Shown here: positions 1-8,076 of the stretch, one piece after another
Layout of the letters: every line of letters begins with the position of its first letter
Numbering within the stretch: the stretch's first letter is position 1
NCBI GenBank assembly: GCA_025355465.1
Contig: JANXZO010000037.1
Location: 1 to 43,697, forward strand
Length of the DNA: 43,697 nucleotides
Direction: 5' to 3'
Source: Bacteroidales bacterium
GTDB taxonomy: Bacteria > Bacteroidota > Bacteroidia > Bacteroidales > FEN-979
Notes under the pieces: generated by a model
The model's database searches: none
The model's input: only the letters and a program-made list of their open reading frames with translations
Told to the model about the DNA's origin: nothing
Translations under genes and position numbers: made by a program

Positions 1-3000
1 TGCCGTTCAGGGGCAGTCCTCCTTTCAACCTGATCGGCTTTGCATTGATCGTGGTGGTGGCATCGAAACAATTGATGAAGGTGACAGCAGGCGCCGGAGG
101 AATTGACATCTGCACAGGCAGTGAAGTAGCCGGATTGTTGGTTGCACAGGCAAGGGAGGAGGTGAGGATACAGGTTACCAGATCTCCGTTCAGCGGGACA
201 TAACTAAAAACTGCATTGTTTGCATTGATTGCATTCACTGCATTCACCTGCCATTGGTACCCGGGTGCACTCCCTGCATTGGTTGCAATGGAGGTAAAGG
301 TGACAAGCGCACCACTGCACACCGGGTTCGCAGAGGCGGCGATGCTTAAACTTACCGGAAGCGTGGGATCAACGAAAAGATTGGCGGAATCTTTGCCAAG
401 GCAGCTGTTTGGACCGACCACCTTCACGCGGTACTGTCCGGCGACGCCTGTCGTGTAGGTTTGTCCGTTGCCGATGTTCAGCTGGCCTGTGGTGAGGTTA
501 GCCCACTGGAAGGCACAGCCGGCACAGGCTCCGGCATCGAAGGTGTGCGTTTGCCCGGAACAGATGATCACATCGGGGCCCAGGGTCACCACCGGCCCCT
601 GAAGGAGGGTGACAATCACACTTCCGTTGGCGCTGCAACCCCATCGGGTGACCGTGACCGAGTAGGTTCCGGCCGTCGCAACCGTGATGGTGCGGGTAGT
701 GGCGCCGGTCGACCAGAGGTATGTTGTGAAGTTGGCTCCTGCATCCAGGATTACTGATGTTCCGGGACATAACGACCGGTTGGGGTCAAGGAGAACAACC
801 GGCGGGGGAACGATCACGATGGGTTTGCAGAGCGAGGCCTGACCGGGTGTTCCTTCATCCACAATCAATTGAATATTATAGGTGCCGGGCTGGTCGTAAG
901 TAACAGGAGGCGGCGTGAACAGTGCGGAGGAGGGAAGTGAGGCATTTGTACAGGGAGCAAAGGTCAGCCTTGTCAATGTGCCGTTGTCGCGGTTGGTGAT
1001 ATAGGCATAGAGGTTATCATTTTCACGGAAAAGCTCAGAGAAGAGACCCGGCCGGGCAAGTCCGCCGATATTCCCAAGAACAGTCCCGGTTACAGGTCCG
1101 GTAATACCCGCCGGAAAAGTGAGTTTGCCAAGCTGCCCGTTTGCAAGGTAGTTTACCCAGTAGCCGGTCGTTGATTCACAATCGCGTAGCAGGGTCAACC
1201 CGCAGGCAGCGTTAAAACCTCCCGGATTTCCAAGATTGACACCTGTGGGTGTGTTTAATAACGAGGTGCCGAAAGTGATGCGGGCAAGAGTACTTCCGCT
1301 GGCCACCACCAAGGCATACCACAGGGAGTTTTCCTGAACCAGGCAGATCGAAAACGGAGAGGTCAGAACACCGCCAAGATTACCGAAATCGGTGACAACT
1401 GGAGCGTTGGTGAGACTATTTCCAAAATTGAGCCTGACCAGATTGTGCCCGACCGAGCAGGTAACCAGCCCTATCCAGGTAGTTCCTTCGCGTGTTATGA
1501 CCAACCCATGAGCCATGTTGAGTGAAGCAAAGGGCCCGATGTCGGTGGCGGTGGGTGTATTCCACAACGAGTTGCCGAAATCGAGCCGGATGATCGTATT
1601 GAAACTGTTCACAAATCCATACCAATTCCCATTGTCGAACTTAACCTGAATACCCTCCTGGTTGAAATTGATCAACCCAAACTGCCCAAGATTGGTCCAA
1701 CTGACAGGATTGTTTGAAAAGCTCGTTCCGTGGTAATAACGGATCACCCCAACCCCCTGGCAACTCACAAAAGAGAAGCAGTCGCTCCCTTGTTTAACGA
1801 GGGTGATATAGGTGGGGATACTTAGCAAACCACCCGGATTTCCAATATTCAAACCACCCGGATCAATGTTTGCATTTCCGGAACAGAAGCTCCAGTACCA
1901 GTTGGTTCCCCCTGTTGTGGTGTTAACGATGTTTATGGGGTTCCCAACACAGGTGGTGTCAGGGGCGGTGAAGCCGATGTTCACAGGCAGTTGAAGTACG
2001 TTGAACTTGGCAAGGAATCCATCCCAATTTCCTCCGAGTGATGGTTGTGGAGCTCCTGTGGTGGCCATCCCGGTTGTGGATGCCGTTCTGCCGGTGAGAT
2101 AAATGCTGTTTGGCGTCACTTCGCTGCAACCATAGGCGAAATCATTATCCTCTCCGCCATAATAAGTGCCCCATAACCGACTGCCGTTCGAGTCAAATTT
2201 AGCAAGCATTCCATCGGCAAAACCACCTCCGTAAACTGACTGAAATGCTCCGGGTGTGGCAATGGCTGTGAGGGATTTGGTCATTCCCGTCAGGTAAAGG
2301 TTTCCGTTGGCGCCGGCCGTTCCGCTCAGCGCGTCGTCATCTCCCGGTCCGCCGTAATAAGTTGACCATAACCGTTCACCGAGGCTGTTGAATCGTGCCA
2401 TAAACCCGTCATCATTCCCGCCGCCAAAGGTCTGTTGAAATGAGCCGGGAGAGGCGATACCGCTTGAGGAAAGGGCATTTCCCACAAACATGATCCGGTG
2501 GTTGGTAGTTACATGTACCGAATTGATAATGTCGTCCTGCGGACCTCCGAAATAGGTAGCCCACTTGCGCACCCCGCTTGTGTCAAACTGCACGAGGAAC
2601 CCGTCTCCTCCTCCGGCCAGGGCGGGCTGGTAGGAACCTCCGGTAGCCATATTCGTCAGCGAACAGGTTGTGCCACAGTAATACACAAACATGTTCCCGT
2701 CAGTGGCGCAGGTCAACCCGGCTCCTGCATTCTCATCACACTCTCCACCATAGTAGGTGCCCCAAACCCGGTTTCCGCCAGGAGTGAATTTAACCAGAAA
2801 TCCGTCCCTTCCTCCACCCAGATGCAGTTGATGAGAACCATCTGTGGCAATGGCTGAAACTGATTTTGTATTTCCTGAAAGATAGATGAACCCCAGCGGA
2901 TCAACCGCCGAGGTGTACCCTGCATCATCCAGTGCGCCACCATAATAGGTTCCCCATAATCGGATTCCGGTAGAGTCGAATTTGGCGAGGAAGGCATCAT

Positions 3001-4159
3001 TTAGCCCTCCTGCAATGGTTTGAAAGGCTCCAGCAGTAGATATGTTGTCAGGGGAGTTGGTAATGCCCGAAACGACCAGTTTCTGATCTGGTGTAACGGT
3101 AATTCCGATCACCTGGTCCGCCAGACTCCCTCCGTAATATGTGCCCCAGAGCCGCAGTCCGCCCGGCGTAAACTTGGCGATAAAGCCGTCACCGCTGCCT
3201 AATAACATCGACTGGTGTGCTCCCATGGTAGCAATGTTATTTACCGAGGCCGTTCCTCCGCAGATGTAACTGCATCCCGAGATATCGTAGGTGACATTGA
3301 ACGACATGTCCATTTCAGCACCCCCGTAATAAGTCCCCCATAACCTGTCTGGAACCGGGTCGATGATGAGGGTGGCTTGTGCCGGAATAGGGCTTTCGGG
3401 CAGAAATCCGTAAATCCCCGGGGAGACCAGGTGGAATTTTACTTTCACTGATTTGTCGCTGCCTGCCAGTGTGTAGTGACTTTCGGGGATCGCCTCTTCG
3501 AGGGTACCTTCGCCGGTAGTCAGTAAGAGTGAGCCGGATTCCATAACCGCGATCTCAGGGTCAGTGATCTTCATCCGGATGGAGGAGAGATCTCCGCCTG
3601 GCTGCACCACGAAGTTGTACTTTGCCCCGTTGTCAGGACCGGTAATAAATTCGAGGTCGACATTTGGATAAATATCCTTGTAGGTAACTGTTGCGAACGA
3701 TTGTATATGGGTCACGCCTTCAACCGGGGTTCCTGTTGTGTAGTAGTTAAGATAGCCGGATGATTTGCCGGAAGTGACAATCTGTGATGATGGATCAGAG
3801 CCGATCAGGTCGAAGTCGATGCGATGGAAGTTCACCTCATCCCCCTGGCGGGGAAACACCTCATCCCTCAATCCCCTCTCCTTCAGGAGAGGGGTCGGGG
3901 GTGAGGTGCGGCGGTAAACATCGTACGAAAACCCGCCCTTCCTCAATTGCACATTCATCCCCGGTGTACTCAACAGGTACAGAACGTTGGCGTTGGGTTT
4001 ACTGTTTTGGTCGATGACCTGCCCTTTGTTTTCGGTGAAGCCCGGTGTAGCCTTAGGCTGGAGTGGTTGTTTGCCGGGAATATTACCAGCCAAAACCAAC
4101 AGATGAATGGCTGTAAGGGCAAGTAAGGCGATAGATGTGATGATATATTTTTTTGTCAC
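1..4159 (-). CDS. Giant secreted SBBP-repeat / beta-propeller / Ig-PKD surface protein (3' end beyond window)
   Basis: I translated the leftward frame by hand from a GTG at 4159 to the window edge. It gives 1386 codons with no stop or frameshift, and the C-terminus is missing. The GTG is chosen because it directly precedes a signal peptide (MTKKYIITSIALLALTA) and no in-frame ATG lies nearby. Residues about 35-265 start with a FTENKGQ motif and resemble the DUF7948-type domain found in front of SBBP repeats. Residues about 270-730 hold seven copies of an SBBP-like unit around RLWGTYYGG and DGFLAKF. Residues about 810-1020 carry roughly 50-residue repeats around FGNSLxNxP and LGNxGG, probably a beta-propeller. 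From about 1110 there are Ig/PKD-like modules (LCPGTSVILDAG, YLWSTG). Such proteins are usually exported by the type IX system, but the sorting domain would lie outside the window. An in-frame palindromic insertion covers residues about 85-109. Ligand unknown. Confidence 0.85.
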   Translation of the reverse strand, partial: MTKKYIITSIALLALTAIHLLVLAGNIPGKQPLQPKATPGFTENKGQVIDQNSKPNANVLYLLSTPGMNVQLRKGGFSYDVYRRTSPPTPLLKERGLRDEVFPRQGDEVNFHRIDFDLIGSDPSSQIVTSGKSSGYLNYYTTGTPVEGVTHIQSFATVTYKDIYPNVDLEFITGPDNGAKYNFVVQPGGDLSSIRMKITDPEIAVMESGSLLLTTGEGTLEEAIPESHYTLAGSDKSVKVKFHLVSPGIYGFLPESPIPAQATLIIDPVPDRLWGTYYGGAEMDMSFNVTYDISGCSYICGGTASVNNIATMGAHQSMLLGSGDGFIAKFTPGGLRLWGTYYGGSLADQVIGITVTPDQKLVVSGITNSPDNISTAGAFQTIAGGLNDAFLAKFDSTGIRLWGTYYGGALDDAGYTSAVDPLGFIYLSGNTKSVSAIATDGSHQLHLGGGRDGFLVKFTPGGNRVWGTYYGGECDENAGAGLTCATDGNMFVYYCGTTCSLTNMATGGSYQPALAGGGDGFLVQFDTSGVRKWATYFGGPQDDIINSVHVTTNHRIMFVGNALSSSGIASPGSFQQTFGGGNDDGFMARFNSLGERLWSTYYGGPGDDDALSGTAGANGNLYLTGMTKSLTAIATPGAFQSVYGGGFADGMLAKFDSNGSRLWGTYYGGEDNDFAYGCSEVTPNSIYLTGRTASTTGMATTGAPQPSLGGNWDGFLAKFNVLQLPVNIGFTAPDTTCVGNPINIVNTTTGGTNWYWSFCSGNANIDPGGLNIGNPGGLLSIPTYITLVKQGSDCFSFVSCQGVGVIRYYHGTSFSNNPVSWTNLGQFGLINFNQEGIQVKFDNGNWYGFVNSFNTIIRLDFGNSLWNTPTATDIGPFASLNMAHGLVITREGTTWIGLVTCSVGHNLVRLNFGNSLTNAPVVTDFGNLGGVLTSPFSICLVQENSLWYALVVASGSTLARITFGTSLLNTPTGVNLGNPGGFNAACGLTLLRDCESTTGYWVNYLANGQLGKLTFPAGITGPVTGTVLGNIGGLARPGLFSELFRENDNLYAYITNRDNGTLTRLTFAPCTNASLPSSALFTPPPVTYDQPGTYNIQLIVDEGTPGQASLCKPIVIVPPPVVLLDPNRSLCPGTSVILDAGANFTTYLWSTGATTRTITVATAGTYSVTVTRWGCSANGSVIVTLLQGPVVTLGPDVIICSGQTHTFDAGACAGCAFQWANLTTGQLNIGNGQTYTTGVAGQYRVKVVGPNSCLGKDSANLFVDPTLPVSLSIAASANPVCSGALVTFTSIATNAGSAPGYQWQVNAVNAINANNAVFSYVPLNGDLVTCILTSSLACATNNPATSLPVQMSIPPAPAVTFINCFDATTTINAKPIRLKGGLPLNG
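3833..3908. repeat. Mobile-type palindromic repeat inside the surface-protein gene
   Basis: Nested inverted repeats. The inner pair, 3873-3881 and 3886-3894, is a perfect 9-bp stem (CCCCTCTCC / GGAGAGGGG) with a TTCA loop. The outer arms, about 3833-3845 and 3897-3908, pair as CACCTCATCCCCC against GGGGGTGAGGTG with one unpaired base. On the minus strand it encodes a stretch containing TPLLKERG. That peptide looks like translated intergenic palindromes of the CCCTCTCC-TTCA-GGAGAGGG type rather than a protein domain. The coding frame stays open through it. Confidence 0.7.
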
Positions 4160-4209
4160 CGGTTGGTAATCAATAACCTCTTCTGCTGTAGAAGAGAAAC
4201 AATAGCATA

Positions 4210-4217
4210 CAAATATA
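4210..4217 (-). promoter_or_regulatory. Putative -7 element for the SBBP-repeat gene
   Basis: Minus-strand TATATTTG matches the Bacteroidota consensus TAnnTTTG and lies 50 bp before the GTG start. No clear TTG -33 element is seen at the usual distance. Confidence 0.45.
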
Positions 4218-4278
4218 CTAAAAGACATAACATGTGGCCATCTGGTTGCCTTGTTGGCAATTTTTGCTCATTCGTGCA

Positions 4279-4309
4279 TTGATTCAAATTCGCCATTTCA
4301 CTATCTTTG
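4279..4309 (+). promoter_or_regulatory. Promoter of the phosphoesterase gene, possibly leaderless
   Basis: TTG at 4279-4281, a 20-bp spacer, and TATCTTTG at 4302-4309 match the -33/-7 pair of Bacteroidota. Only 4 nt separate the -7 element from the ATG at 4314, so transcription probably starts at or within a few bases of the start codon. Confidence 0.65.
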
Positions 4310-4313
4310 TGTT

Positions 4314-4808
4314 ATGATCCGCATCGGCATCCTCTCCGACACACACGGCCATCTCTCAGAAAGAGTGCTGAACTTTTTCACAGGGGTGGATGAGATCTGG
4401 CATGCCGGAGATATGGGAGATGTTGTTGTAGGTCAAAGCCTGGCCGCGCTGAAACCGCTTCGTGCAGTGTTCGGTAACATCGACGGACAGGCAGTCAGAA
4501 TGGAATATCCGAGGATTCAATTATTCACCGCAGAAAAGATAAAAGTGCTGATGGTCCACATCGGTGGCTATCCCGGGCGGTATGAACGGGAGGTTCGTGA
4601 CCTTATCGAAAGAGAGCGCCCGAAACTCTATGTTTGCGGCCATTCTCACATTCTTAAGGTAATCTACGACAAGAAATTTGACCTGCTCCACATCAACCCC
4701 GGGGCTGCAGGAAATTCCGGCCTTCACAGATCCATCACGGCGGTACGACTTGTTGTTGACGGAGAGAAGATGAAAGATCTGGAGGTGCTGGATATCCCCA
4801 GGAAATGA
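4314..4808 (+). CDS. YfcE/MJ0936-family metallophosphoesterase
   Basis: A 164-residue soluble calcineurin-like phosphoesterase of the small YfcE/MJ0936 type, which hydrolyses phosphodiesters or phosphomonoesters with two bound metals. The metal-binding motifs are all present: SDTH (8-11), GDMGD (32-36), GNID (54-57), His82 and GHSH (109-112). Length is normal for the family. The reading frame extends upstream to 4251, but the ATG at 4314 is chosen because the family begins with the first beta strand (IRIGILSD) and the -7 element lies just before this ATG. The physiological substrate cannot be told from sequence. The gene stands alone between a divergent surface-protein gene and a convergent membrane-protein gene. 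Confidence 0.88.
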   Translation: MIRIGILSDTHGHLSERVLNFFTGVDEIWHAGDMGDVVVGQSLAALKPLRAVFGNIDGQAVRMEYPRIQLFTAEKIKVLMVHIGGYPGRYEREVRDLIERERPKLYVCGHSHILKVIYDKKFDLLHINPGAAGNSGLHRSITAVRLVVDGEKMKDLEVLDIPRK

Positions 4809-4879
4809 ATGCACAAATGCACAAATGTACGAATGCACCACATTAACACATTACCACATTACCACATTACCACATTACC
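4809..4879. repeat. Two adjoining period-8 tandem repeat arrays
   Basis: 4809-4839 is about four copies of ATGCACAA (third copy ATGTACGA, last copy incomplete). 4840-4879 is five copies of ACATTACC, the first being ACATTAAC. The array starts at the base after the phosphoesterase stop codon. It ends just beyond the stop codon of the opposing DUF4293 gene, whose TAA (complement of TTA at 4875-4877) lies within the last repeat. Confidence 0.9.
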
Positions 4880-5351
4880 TAAGCCTGTCCGCCGACTTCA
4901 CCTTATGCTCATCTTTTTTGATGGCGCGGTTGGCGAGGATAAGCATCACCAGAGCGAGAATGGGTAGTAGCATACCGGGGTAGGTGTAATCGGGATCAGC
5001 GCCGGTCATTGTTTTAAGCTGGGCGGTGTAGAAAAAGAAAAGGACGAGGATCAGAACAATCAGGGTGATGGCATTGAAGGCAATTAAACGGATCTGAAGC
5101 CAGCGTTTTTTGAACAGAAAGATGGTCCCAATGGAAAATCCAACAGATGCCAGGCTCAGAATGATCGCAGGCAGTGAAAATAGCGCGCTGAACCTAAGTT
5201 TTGGCTCCGGATCCATACTCTGGATATGACAGATAAAAAATTTGTAGTTACCCTGTACCTCGTTGTAGAAATTGGCAATCGGGAAGAAGTAAAGCACAAT
5301 GCAGGCAATGGCTGCAACAGCAAGGTATACCGTCTGAATTCGTTGTAACAT
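4875..5351 (-). CDS. DUF4293 family integral membrane protein
   Basis: A 158-residue protein with four hydrophobic segments and a short basic, polar C-terminal tail. The N-terminus MLQRIQTVYL followed by a hydrophobic stretch ending FFPIANFYNE is typical of DUF4293, a Bacteroidota family of unknown function. The ATG at 5351 is chosen because family members begin with MIQRIQT or MLQRIQT. An in-frame ATG at 5369 would add six residues, and a further in-frame extension to 5507 looks non-coding. The stop codon lies inside the last copy of the tandem repeat. The gene is divergent from rho across about 230 bp that holds the rho promoter; no clear -7 element was found for this gene. Function unknown. 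Confidence 0.85.
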   Translation of the reverse strand: MLQRIQTVYLAVAAIACIVLYFFPIANFYNEVQGNYKFFICHIQSMDPEPKLRFSALFSLPAIILSLASVGFSIGTIFLFKKRWLQIRLIAFNAITLIVLILVLFFFYTAQLKTMTGADPDYTYPGMLLPILALVMLILANRAIKKDEHKVKSADRLR

Positions 5352-5421
5352 CGGATGAGATTTTGGCATGGCGAAATTAGGAAGATTTTCCTTTCGTAAA
5401 AAAACAGAGATGAAAATATAG

Positions 5422-5451
5422 TTGACAATTGGGTTTAATTTTATATCTTTG
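5422..5451 (+). promoter_or_regulatory. rho promoter with about 130-nt leader
   Basis: TTG at 5422-5424, a 19-bp spacer and TATCTTTG at 5444-5451 form a complete -33/-7 pair. The start codon is about 130 nt downstream. A long leader is compatible with Rho autoregulation, which is known in other bacteria, but no specific structure is recognised in it. Confidence 0.65.
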
Positions 5452-5583
5452 TCCAGATTTTTATCCACCCGGAGTATAATTCTTTTACTTTTTCTATTGC
5501 TTTTCAATCAAATTCTTAATTAATTACCAACCTATCTTCGTTATTTGTGCTTCCCACAATAAGAAAATTTAATTACCTTCCTC

Positions 5584-7437
5584 ATGTATGACATTATTTC
5601 CCTCGACAGCAAAGAGTTGTCGGAGATTCGTGAAATTGCACGACAGCTGAACATCCCCAAAGTCGACAAACTCGAAAAACAGGATATCATTTATAAAATA
5701 CTGGACCACCAGGCCCTCAATCCGTCTGCCGAGATTTTGAGTCAGGAACAGAAAGAACAACGCAAACCTTTCCGTGGCCGCCCGCGAAAAGAGGATGACG
5801 GTGCACCAAAGTTACCGCGCGAACCCCGCGCGCCGCGCGATCCGAATGCAGCCCAGCGTCCTCCGCGTGAACCCCGCGAGCCCCGCGATCCGAATGCAGC
5901 ACAGCGGCCTCCCCGCGAACCCCGCGAGCCACGTGATCCCAACGCACCCCGCGATCAGCGTCCGCCACGGGATAACAAGGGCCCGCGCGACGTGCGGCCC
6001 CGCGGTCCCAAACCATTCCGCCCTGCCGGTGAAAGTGTGCCGGCCGAGCCCCTGGTGAAGATGACCGTTCCGGAAATTCCCGACCGGCCAGAAGAACGAT
6101 ACGAATTCGATGTTCCTGCCCTGGAGGCAAAACCCTTTGTTGATATGGTAAATCCGCTCGACGAAATCCAGAAACCTGATACATCCGGAGAAGTTGCAGA
6201 AGCGACAAACCCCGAGATCATCGCAGAAACAACCCCTCAGCCGGTTCAGGAGGAGGGCAAACCACGCGAACATCCACGCAAATTCCAGGAGCGCCGTCGT
6301 GAAGAGTATACCTTCGAATTCGACGGGATCATTACCAGCGAAGGGGTGCTTGAGATCATGGCCGACGGCTATGGCTTTCTCCGCTCTTCCGACTATAACT
6401 ACCTTAATTCGCCGGATGATATCTATGTGTCGCAATCGCAGATCAAACTCTTCGGACTCAAAACCGGGGATGCCGTTCGCGGTACCATCCGCCCGCCGAA
6501 AGAGGGTGAAAAATATTTCCCGCTCATCAAGGTGGAGCTGATCAACGGCCGCAAACCGGAAGAGGTACGGGACCGGATCCCGTTCGATTATCTTACCCCG
6601 CTCTTCCCGATGAAGAAGTTCAAACTCACCGGACACAAAAACGAAAGCATGTCGACACGCATTATCGACATGTTCGCACCCATCGGTTTCGGACAGCGTG
6701 GTTTGATCGTGGCTCAGCCCAAAACCGGTAAAACGGTCCTGCTGAAAGAGATTGCCAACGCTATCGCAGCGAACCATCCCGATGTTTATATGATCATCCT
6801 GCTCATCGACGAGCGTCCGGAAGAGGTCACCGACATGCAGCGCAGTGTAAAGGCCGAAGTGATCTCATCAACTTTTGATGAGCCGGCAGAACGCCATGCA
6901 CGCATCTCGAATATCATCCTGGAAAAAGCCAAACGCCTTGTAGAATGTGGTCACGATGTGGTCATCCTGCTCGACTCCATCACCCGCCTCGCCCGTGCAT
7001 ACAACACCGTGGCTCCGGCCTCCGGGAAGGTGCTCTCCGGCGGTGTAGAGGCCAACGCACTTCAGAAACCCAAACGGTTCTTCGGTGCTGCCCGTCAGAT
7101 CGAAAACGGCGGCTCACTCACCATCATCGCCACAGCCCTGATCGAAACCGGTTCCAAAATGGATGAGGTTATCTTTGAAGAGTTTAAAGGTACCGGCAAC
7201 ATGGAGTTGCAACTCGACCGCAAACTGTCAAACAAACGCATCTATCCGGCCATCGACATTGTCTCTTCCAGCACCCGTCGCGAAGACCTGCTGCTCGACA
7301 AGGAGGCGCTGCAACGAATCTGGATACTTCGCAACCACCTGGCCGACATGAACCCGCTCGAAGCCATGGAATTTCTTAAGGAACGCATGAAGTTCACCAA
7401 TTCGAACGAGGAGTTCCTGATTTCGATGAACGGTTAA
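5584..7437 (+). CDS. rho: Transcription termination factor Rho with extended N-terminal insert
   Basis: A 617-residue homolog of the hexameric RNA helicase that ends transcription; E. coli Rho has 419 residues. Residues 1-45 form the N-terminal helical domain. Residues about 60-240 are a disordered Pro/Arg/Glu-rich insert containing a 16-residue unit ([16 protein letters not shown]) repeated about three times. The RNA-binding cold-shock-like domain starts near residue 244 ([15 protein letters not shown]). The ATPase core has the P-loop AQPKTGKT near 378-385 and Walker [11 protein letters not shown] near 458-468, followed by SGGVEANAL and the R-loop region [11 protein letters not shown]. The ATG at 5584 begins the recognisable N-terminal domain. 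Long inserts at this position are known in Bacteroidota Rho and are linked to RNA binding and phase separation. The gene is single and 7 bp from a convergent gene. Confidence 0.97.
   Translation: MYDIISLDSKELSEIREIARQLNIPKVDKLEKQDIIYKILDHQALNPSAEILSQEQKEQRKPFRGRPRKEDDGAPKLPREPRAPRDPNAAQRPPREPREPRDPNAAQRPPREPREPRDPNAPRDQRPPRDNKGPRDVRPRGPKPFRPAGESVPAEPLVKMTVPEIPDRPEERYEFDVPALEAKPFVDMVNPLDEIQKPDTSGEVAEATNPEIIAETTPQPVQEEGKPREHPRKFQERRREEYTFEFDGIITSEGVLEIMADGYGFLRSSDYNYLNSPDDIYVSQSQIKLFGLKTGDAVRGTIRPPKEGEKYFPLIKVELINGRKPEEVRDRIPFDYLTPLFPMKKFKLTGHKNESMSTRIIDMFAPIGFGQRGLIVAQPKTGKTVLLKEIANAIAANHPDVYMIILLIDERPEEVTDMQRSVKAEVISSTFDEPAERHARISNIILEKAKRLVECGHDVVILLDSITRLARAYNTVAPASGKVLSGGVEANALQKPKRFFGAARQIENGGSLTIIATALIETGSKMDEVIFEEFKGTGNMELQLDRKLSNKRIYPAIDIVSSSTRREDLLLDKEALQRIWILRNHLADMNPLEAMEFLKERMKFTNSNEEFLISMNG
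5815..5964 (+). repeat. 48-bp in-frame tandem repeat in rho
   Basis: Units start at 5815, 5863 and 5911. The first two are 48 bp; the third diverges after PRDPNAP. The encoded unit is [16 protein letters not shown]. Local base composition is far richer in G+C than the flanking rho sequence. Confidence 0.85.
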
Positions 7438-7444
7438 CCGAAAA

Positions 7445-8053
7445 TCAGCACCCTTTAAGCAAACTTCTTGAAATGAGGATGGGCATCAGCCTGTCCTGCT
7501 TTTCAAAAGTGATGTTCACCATCGGCTTGTCCGCTGATTTGACCTCCACCATGCGATACAATATTTTTCCTGTTGATTCAACAATATTGTCGCTTTTAAG
7601 GTTCCCCGATATAGCCAGGATGTAGTATCTGCCAGGCTGCAGGGTCAAAGAAAACTTTCCGGCACCGTCGGCAGAATTCCGGACAACGCCTGGCATGGTT
7701 CGGAAGCCACGGATAAAGCGGTATGCAAATCCTGACAAAGTGTCGAAGTTGTCCTGAATTTTCTTGACTTTGACCGGATCTACGACATTGTATTGCAACC
7801 ATGCAAAATCCGATTTGTTGTTCTGGAAGTTTTCAACAACCATTGGCAGGTCGCGATAAGTTGAGGAGCTGACCTCGCTTTCGTTGATTATATAAATCTC
7901 CGATCCTGCATCAGCCTTGTCAGCCGATGTACACGAAGTTTTATAAGTTACCATTCCTGAGAGTGTTCCCTTTTCTGACGGGAGACTGGAGTTAATAGTC
8001 GTAAACGATGTGGCTACGTAAAACGTAAATATAATTAAGATTAGCTTTTTCAT
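7445..8053 (-). CDS. Secreted protein of unknown function with a beta-sandwich-like C-terminal part
   Basis: A 202-residue protein starting MKKLILIIFTFYVATSF, a clear signal peptide, so it is probably periplasmic. The ATG at 8053 is chosen over an in-frame ATG at 8080 because it gives this signal peptide. The opening GTLSGMVTYKT and the later GKFSLTLQPGRYYILAIS resemble the first and last strands of carboxypeptidase-regulatory-like modules, which have a G-x-V start and a GxF...PGxY end. The middle part (TYRDLPMVVENFQNNKS) is not recognised. The gene lies 23 bp downstream of mpl on the same strand and may be co-transcribed with it. Function cannot be assigned. Confidence 0.75.
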   Translation of the reverse strand: MKKLILIIFTFYVATSFTTINSSLPSEKGTLSGMVTYKTSCTSADKADAGSEIYIINESEVSSSTYRDLPMVVENFQNNKSDFAWLQYNVVDPVKVKKIQDNFDTLSGFAYRFIRGFRTMPGVVRNSADGAGKFSLTLQPGRYYILAISGNLKSDNIVESTGKILYRMVEVKSADKPMVNITFEKQDRLMPILISRSLLKGC

Positions 8054-8076
8054 TTTTAGGGTTTTAAATTCAGACA

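Noticed and set aside
4809-4879. Short direct repeats considered as a CRISPR array
   Set aside because: The units are 8 bp with no spacers, so it is a plain tandem repeat.
5812-6777. 321-codon leftward frame across the rho gene
   Set aside because: Antisense to the conserved Rho coding region. Its composition mirrors the Pro/Arg-rich insert and no domain is recognisable.
7431-7440. Palindrome CGGTTAACCG at the end of rho considered as a terminator
   Set aside because: It has no loop or U-tract and includes the stop codon, so it is not a usable intrinsic terminator.
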